Origin: Lachnospiraceae bacterium
GTDB lineage: Bacteria; Bacillota; Clostridia; Lachnospirales; Lachnospiraceae
Assembly: GCA_017626095.1 (NCBI GenBank)
Contig: JAGAJL010000012.1
Span: 1 to 64,000 of the forward strand
Length of the DNA: 64,000 nt
Direction: 5' to 3'
Below are positions 61,589 through 64,000 of the stretch, piece after piece (the stretch's first letter is position 1; each line of letters opens with the position of its first letter). The translations under genes and the position numbers were made by a program. The notes beneath the pieces were generated by a model, which was not told the origin of the DNA, did not search any database, and worked only from the letters and a program-made list of their open reading frames with translations.

Positions 61589-63268
61589 ATGTTAAACTAT
61601 AAGAGATATCGTAGAAATCCGGTAGTACATTATCCGGAGAGAGAATGGCCCAATAAGGAAATTGAAAAAGCACCCATCTGGTGCAGTGTGGATTTAAGAG
61701 ATGGCAATCAGGCGCTGATTGACCCTATGATTGTAGAGGAAAAAATTGAGTTTTTCCAGTTCTTAATCAAATTGGGATTTAAGGAAATTGAGATAGGTTT
61801 CCCGGCTGCAAGTCAGATTGAATTTGATTTTCTGCGTCAGTTGATTGAACGGAAGATGATTCCGGACGATGTATGTGTCCAGGTTCTGACACAGTGCAGA
61901 AAAGAGCTGATTGACCGGACATTTGAAGCAATTGAAGGATGTAAGCAGGCGATTGTCCATATTTATAATTCTACATCCACCTTACAGCGTGATGTTGTAT
62001 TCCACAAGGAGAAGGATGAAATCACACAGATTGCCATTGATGGAACCAATATGGTAAAAGAACGCGCCAAGGATTTCCCGGGCAAGATTATCCTGGAGTA
62101 CTCTCCGGAAAGCTTTACCGGCACGGAGTTAGACTATGCATTAGAGATTTGTACAGCGGTGCAAAAGACCTGGGGTGCGACCAAAGAAAATCCGATTATT
62201 ATCAATCTGCCTTCGACTGTTGAGATGACAACTCCCAATGTTTATGCAGATCAGATTGAATGGATGAATAAACATTTTGAAAACAGAGAAAGTATTATAT
62301 TATCCGTTCATCCTCACAATGATCGTGGTACCGGTGTTGCTAGCGCTGAACTGGCATTGCTTGCAGGAGCAGAGCGTATCGAAGGTACTCTGTTTGGAAA
62401 TGGAGAAAGAACCGGCAATGTCGATATCATGAATATCGGATACAACATGTTTTCACAGGGTATCAATCCTGAATTAAACATTGAACGGATTAACGATATT
62501 ATTGAAATTTACGAAAGATGCACCAAGCTTCCCATCCATCCCAGACATCCTTATGCCGGCAAGTTAGTATTTACCGCATTTTCCGGTTCCCATCAGGATG
62601 CCATCAACAAAGGTGTTGCTGCGATGAAAGAGCGCAACAATGAATATTGGGAAGTACCGTATCTGCCGATTGATCCTGCAGATATCGGAAGGGAATATGA
62701 ACCGATTGTCCGTATTAATTCCCAGTCCGGAAAGGGCGGAGTAGCCTTTGTTATGGATAATTATTTCGGTTTCAAACTGCCCAAAGGAATGCATCGTGAA
62801 TTTGCGGATGTTATTCAAAAGATTTCCGAAAAACAGGGTGAGGTTTCACCGGATCTGATTATGGATAAGTTCCGTGAGGAATATCTGAATCAAAAAGAAC
62901 CGATTCACTTCCGCCAGTTAAAGGTCGATGATTTAAGTGATACCATTGACAGTGAATTTGATACTCATGTAAAAGTTGTCTATACGGATCATGGCGTGGA
63001 GAAGGTATTTGAGGCTGTCGGTAATGGCCCGATTGATGCGGTTCAGCGTGGTCTTCAGGAACAACTGGATATCCGTATCAAAGTATTGGATTATGAGGAG
63101 CATGCATTACAAAGCGGTTCCAATTCCCAGGCTGCTGCATATATCCATATGTTAGATTCCGAGAGCGGAAAAGTAACATACGGTGTCGGTGTTTCAAGTA
63201 ATATTACAAGAGCCAGTGTGAGAGCTATTTTCTCAGCAATCAACCGCCTCGGGCTCGGTGAAAAATAA
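61589..63268 (+). CDS. leuA: 2-isopropylmalate synthase
   Basis: LeuA condenses acetyl-CoA with 2-oxoisovalerate in the first step of leucine synthesis. The 559-residue protein is of the long, yeast/actinobacterial-like type (start NYKRYRRNPVVHYPEREWPNKEIEKAPIWCSVDLRDGNQALIDPM). The TIM barrel has SVDLRDGNQ, the metal-binding HPHNDRG and NGERTGN, and a C-terminal leucine-binding LeuA dimer domain (from about residue 440). The start is ATG 61589 with GGAAGGAG upstream; the frame is open to 61568, but that part contains the RBS. Leucine feedback is expected from the regulatory domain. leuB/C/D are not in the window. Confidence 0.94.
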   Translation: MLNYKRYRRNPVVHYPEREWPNKEIEKAPIWCSVDLRDGNQALIDPMIVEEKIEFFQFLIKLGFKEIEIGFPAASQIEFDFLRQLIERKMIPDDVCVQVLTQCRKELIDRTFEAIEGCKQAIVHIYNSTSTLQRDVVFHKEKDEITQIAIDGTNMVKERAKDFPGKIILEYSPESFTGTELDYALEICTAVQKTWGATKENPIIINLPSTVEMTTPNVYADQIEWMNKHFENRESIILSVHPHNDRGTGVASAELALLAGAERIEGTLFGNGERTGNVDIMNIGYNMFSQGINPELNIERINDIIEIYERCTKLPIHPRHPYAGKLVFTAFSGSHQDAINKGVAAMKERNNEYWEVPYLPIDPADIGREYEPIVRINSQSGKGGVAFVMDNYFGFKLPKGMHREFADVIQKISEKQGEVSPDLIMDKFREEYLNQKEPIHFRQLKVDDLSDTIDSEFDTHVKVVYTDHGVEKVFEAVGNGPIDAVQRGLQEQLDIRIKVLDYEEHALQSGSNSQAAAYIHMLDSESGKVTYGVGVSSNITRASVRAIFSAINRLGLGEK

Positions 63269-63317
63269 ACCTGCAGTTAGCAAAAGCTAATTCAATGCGC
63301 GTTTGAGAGGAAGGCTT

Positions 63318-64000
63318 ATGCTAAACAAAATCAAACATTTTTTATCAAAATATGCATACATTTATCTGCCAATAGGTACCCTGCTATGTTTAGCAGGGTT
63401 TATTGGCAGTTATTTATTTCCGAATGAAGTTTTAGATACGTACAAAGTCAACATTGCCGAAGAAGAAGGAGATACGGAATTTGTGCAGTATTTTACCGGA
63501 GCAGAAAATGAAATCGGTTATATCATGGAAACCGATGGCAGAGCCATGAAAGGATTTCAGATTGGGATATCCAAAAATGGACAGGCTTTAGAAGGAACCG
63601 AACTGGTTTATCGCGTTTATGCTTTGAACGATGAGAATCGCAATCAGGAATTGTCTGGCGCTGAAGTGCCAAATGAAAATGATAAATTGTCAAATGAAGA
63701 ATCATCGGGTAACAATAATGTTTCAGAAATAGATGAATATTTAGTAGAAGAAGTGGATATTTCATCCATGACATTATTGGACGAGGAAGTGTATGACCTG
63801 GGTACCTGTTTAGACGGACAGTATCCCTATCTGCCGTTTGGCAATGAATTATGCACCGGAAAAATCTATATTACTCTGACATATCGCGCCAATGGCAATA
63901 CCGAACCGGCTCCCGGCATTTTTATGAACCATAGTGAAATTTTGCATGTTGCAACCTATGTTGATGGTAAAAAGATGGATGGCAATCTGAAATGTTACTA
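63318..64000 (+). CDS. Membrane-anchored protein of unknown function (3' end beyond the window)
   Basis: An open frame starts at ATG 63318 with GAGAGGAAGG as RBS and stays open to the window end (227 codons). It begins with a basic segment and one membrane helix (IYLPIGTLLCLAGFIGSYLF, about residues 15-34), followed by a probably extracytoplasmic region with a Ser/Asn/Glu-rich stretch (about 115-145). I do not recognise the family; larger multi-helix proteins of Lachnospiraceae can begin this way. A strong 9+8 bp inverted repeat lies inside the helix-coding part (63366-63409). Confidence 0.75.
   Translation, partial: MLNKIKHFLSKYAYIYLPIGTLLCLAGFIGSYLFPNEVLDTYKVNIAEEEGDTEFVQYFTGAENEIGYIMETDGRAMKGFQIGISKNGQALEGTELVYRVYALNDENRNQELSGAEVPNENDKLSNEESSGNNNVSEIDEYLVEEVDISSMTLLDEEVYDLGTCLDGQYPYLPFGNELCTGKIYITLTYRANGNTEPAPGIFMNHSEILHVATYVDGKKMDGNLKCY

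Overview
The window looks like a chromosomal segment of a low-GC, Gram-positive, anaerobic, flagellated member of the Lachnospiraceae (Roseburia/Agathobacter/Butyrivibrio-like). This is an inference. It rests on a type III glutamine synthetase, RNase J, a Trp T-box leader, CdaA-CdaR-GlmM, an MreB-FlgF-FlgG rod/flagellar block, an ABC maltodextrin operon with a LacI-type regulator, an IreB-RuvX-DUF1292 cluster and strong Shine-Dalgarno sites. Almost every gene is on the + strand. The exceptions are a prepilin and an HPr-like gene near 6.3-7.3 kb. No phage, insertion-sequence transposase, CRISPR array or rRNA was seen.

Layout. 0.5-6.2 kb: hisD, prmA-rsmE, a cysteine desulfurase with thiI. 6.3-7.3 kb: solitary prepilin and degenerate HPr-like gene (both -). 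7.3-14.9 kb: mtaB, ireB, ruvX, DUF1292, rnjA, ylbF-like, an MltG-like fragment protein, and an O-methyltransferase plus U32 protein that resemble the TrmR/TrhP wobble-uridine pathway. 15-17.7 kb: glnN behind a long structured leader, then tRNA-Gln. 17.9-28 kb: maltodextrin operon (binding protein, two permeases, 4-alpha-glucanotransferase, LacI regulator, neopullulanase-type GH13, phosphorylase) with three operators at its promoter. 28.3-30.3 kb: Trp T-box, a 54-bp tandem array and a lone trpD. 30.6-38.5 kb: an unusual thioredoxin reductase-like flavoprotein with thioredoxin, an SPFH pair, acyl-ACP thioesterase, CvfB, a second HPr-like small protein, a WecG-like protein and a PucR-type regulator. 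38.6-43.8 kb: ftsEX, an EnvC-like activator/peptidase, a CtpA-type protease and a GT14 glycosyltransferase. 44-48.9 kb: uvrB-uvrA. 49.3-52.2 kb: mreB-flgF-flgG-flgJ-like. 52.5-56.4 kb: recD2, comFC, yvyF and a small membrane protein. 56.4-61.4 kb: membrane protein, cdaA-cdaR-glmM, ptsH. 61.6-64 kb: leuA and the start of an unrecognised membrane-anchored protein cut by the window end.

The genes are mostly housekeeping. The novelty lies in the intergenic DNA. One family of long palindromic elements occurs at 1-140, 43769-43941, 48863-48981 and 52293-52462, with a diverged piece near 17499 and a possible relative at 13505-13661. A second, two-hairpin family occurs at 371-446, 28111-28196, 30271-30355 and 38516-38558. 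There are also unclassified structured leaders before glnN and rnjA, and the 54-bp array sits inside the transcript between the T-box terminator and trpD. Several gene starts were moved downstream because the longest open frames run into terminators or repeats (hisD, uvrB, the first SPFH gene, mreB, leuA, ireB, ftsX).
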